Of a stretch of 64,000 nt of DNA, positions 62,837 through 64,000 are shown in pieces. Origin of the DNA: Ecdyonurus torrentis (lineage: Eukaryota; Arthropoda; Insecta; Ephemeroptera; Heptageniidae); the NCBI GenBank assembly GCA_949318235.1, contig OX439132.1, positions 44,117,831 to 44,181,830 of the forward strand, given 5' to 3'. Made by a program: the position numbers and the translations under genes. Under the pieces are notes generated by a model. It worked only from the letters and a program-made list of their open reading frames with translations, was not told the DNA's origin and made no database searches. Each line of letters starts with the position of its first letter. The first letter of the stretch is position 1.

Positions 62837-64000
62837 TCTAACAAAATACAGTATACTTGTCTGAAAAAAGATGTTATAAAATAAACACAAAAAATATGAG
62901 AAAGGAAAATGAGTATAGTTGTTTCTCTCAGTTTTCAACACAAAACGTTTCTAAAGTACTACAGTATTGATTTTTTTTTTTTTTTTTTTGCCTGATTTTA
63001 ACCTCTTTTTTTGTTACACATGTAAAATAAAGATGACCATGGGTTATATATAAATAGTAACATTGTATTCTCAGTGTGATGACGTCAGAGGTAAACCTAC
63101 CCACGCAAAATTTTGACTGGGTCAATAAACTGTATTGTTTATTTTTATTATTATTATACTCTGATGTAGAAAATTTGTAGTAACAATTCGTTATAATTTT
63201 ATACTTTCATTATATTATGTATGTAGGGAATTATATATATAAATTTAATGACAACAAGCTATACTGATGAAAAATTTACAGAAATGTCAAATTATAAACT
63301 AAAGAATAAAAACGGAGTTAGCGTTCGTAGACTTTTTTTTTTTTTTTTTTTTTTTGAAGCAATTAAGAGAACAAGGTTGAATATAAAACCGTTTTTCAAT
63401 GTATAAGCCGGAATGGAGTGGAATAGGACCAGTAGTATAATAGGAACAGGGTACAATAGGAATAGGTACAATGGGATATCTATTCCGATTCCAATCTATT
63501 CTGGCTTTTCGAAAAGCGATCATTACTAAAATAAAATGTAAGGAAATTTTGTCACTATCATTGTTACTCAAAAATATTTTTTACTTTTTATATAAGATAA
63601 GATATAAGATTTTATTACGTTCTATGTCTTTACATGGTAGAACAAGTCAAATAACACAAAATACATAGTATATAAGCTAATAAGTTACACGTTGTTAATT
63701 CTCTTCAATCGTAAACAAACACAATAGCTTTTTGAATATATAGGAGATTGGAAATAAATAATTATTAATGTTAAGCATCAGCTCTTTAATATTAAATAGA
63801 AAATGATTTTACAGCAATTAAATATAAAATTTTATTATTTTGTCTCTTACACGTATAGAATAAATTACGTAATTTATGCTGCATTTATGACACTATAGAA
63901 TAAATGTTGATAAATTAGAATAACACAAATATTTATGCTTGGTAACATAGTATGAAGTATATCATAGATTATGTTGTACAGTATAATTTTATATTGTAAT

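Larger units (their letters stand above)
48225..64000. other. Upstream of first coding exon: 5' UTR intron and/or flank
   Basis: Because the first coding exon has an acceptor, this DNA begins as an intron on the minus strand; where it turns into promoter or intergenic DNA cannot be seen. It holds five TTAA-family copies, at least five CACGG-family copies, a paralogous pair of elements (52157-52771 and 55445-55754), single hallmarked elements (54361-54585, 56839-57015), a LINE 3' fragment (60236-60830) and CT/TA microsatellites. The stretches 49600-52100 and 59000-60200 show nothing beyond AT-rich sequence. Confidence 0.55.

Overview
This window is AT-rich, intron- and transposon-dominated animal DNA. 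It has long GA, TA and TGAA microsatellites, many small inverted-repeat elements, non-LTR retrotransposon pieces and GT-AG spliced exons. The one host gene encodes an ectodomain of CUB and LDL-receptor class A modules of a kind I associate with arthropods. AT richness and microsatellite density would fit a crustacean, but the species cannot be fixed from sequence alone.

Host gene (minus strand, 48224 to 7712). Five exons join in frame with consensus splice sites: 48224-48030, 46944-46808, 35741-34897, 14866-13373 and 8393-7712. Together they give a predicted 1116-residue type I membrane protein: signal peptide, LDLa module, CUB-type domains, a proline-rich insert, a second LDLa module next to the membrane, one transmembrane helix and a 39-residue basic/acidic tail. 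The first coding exon has a splice acceptor just 5' of its ATG, so at least one non-coding exon and the promoter lie upstream, either in 48225-64000 or beyond the window. Introns are about 1.1, 11.1, 20.0 and 5.0 kb.

Intron 3 (14867-34896) holds the most structured DNA: a four-unit tandem array (21185-34874, unit about 2.6 kb). Each unit carries two long foldback elements (A and B) around a GC-richer 324-bp core that is the same length in all four units. The last unit was later hit by a non-LTR retrotransposon with one uninterrupted endonuclease/reverse-transcriptase frame (30603-33569), by a TTAA-flanked insertion (34333-34662) and by a deletion in its A foldback. The array ends about 22 bp from the splice donor of exon 3.

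The remaining DNA is a mosaic of small non-autonomous DNA transposons. These are: a TTAA-flanked (piggyBac-type) family of about 330 bp with at least nine copies, plus other TTAA-flanked elements; a family rich in TACGTAA and AGCATAA motifs with CACGG ends and at least a dozen copies, one a 380-bp inverted dimer; a second CACGG-ended family; and single elements with diagnostic target duplications (8-bp hAT-like, 9-bp, TAA PIF/Harbinger-like, TA pogo-like). Two 3' fragments of another LINE family lie at 39356-39574 and 60236-60830. I found no second host protein gene, no credible functional tRNA, no rRNA and no CRISPR. The strongest 'undescribed' candidates are the tandem foldback array with its conserved core and the set of TTAA-flanked families.
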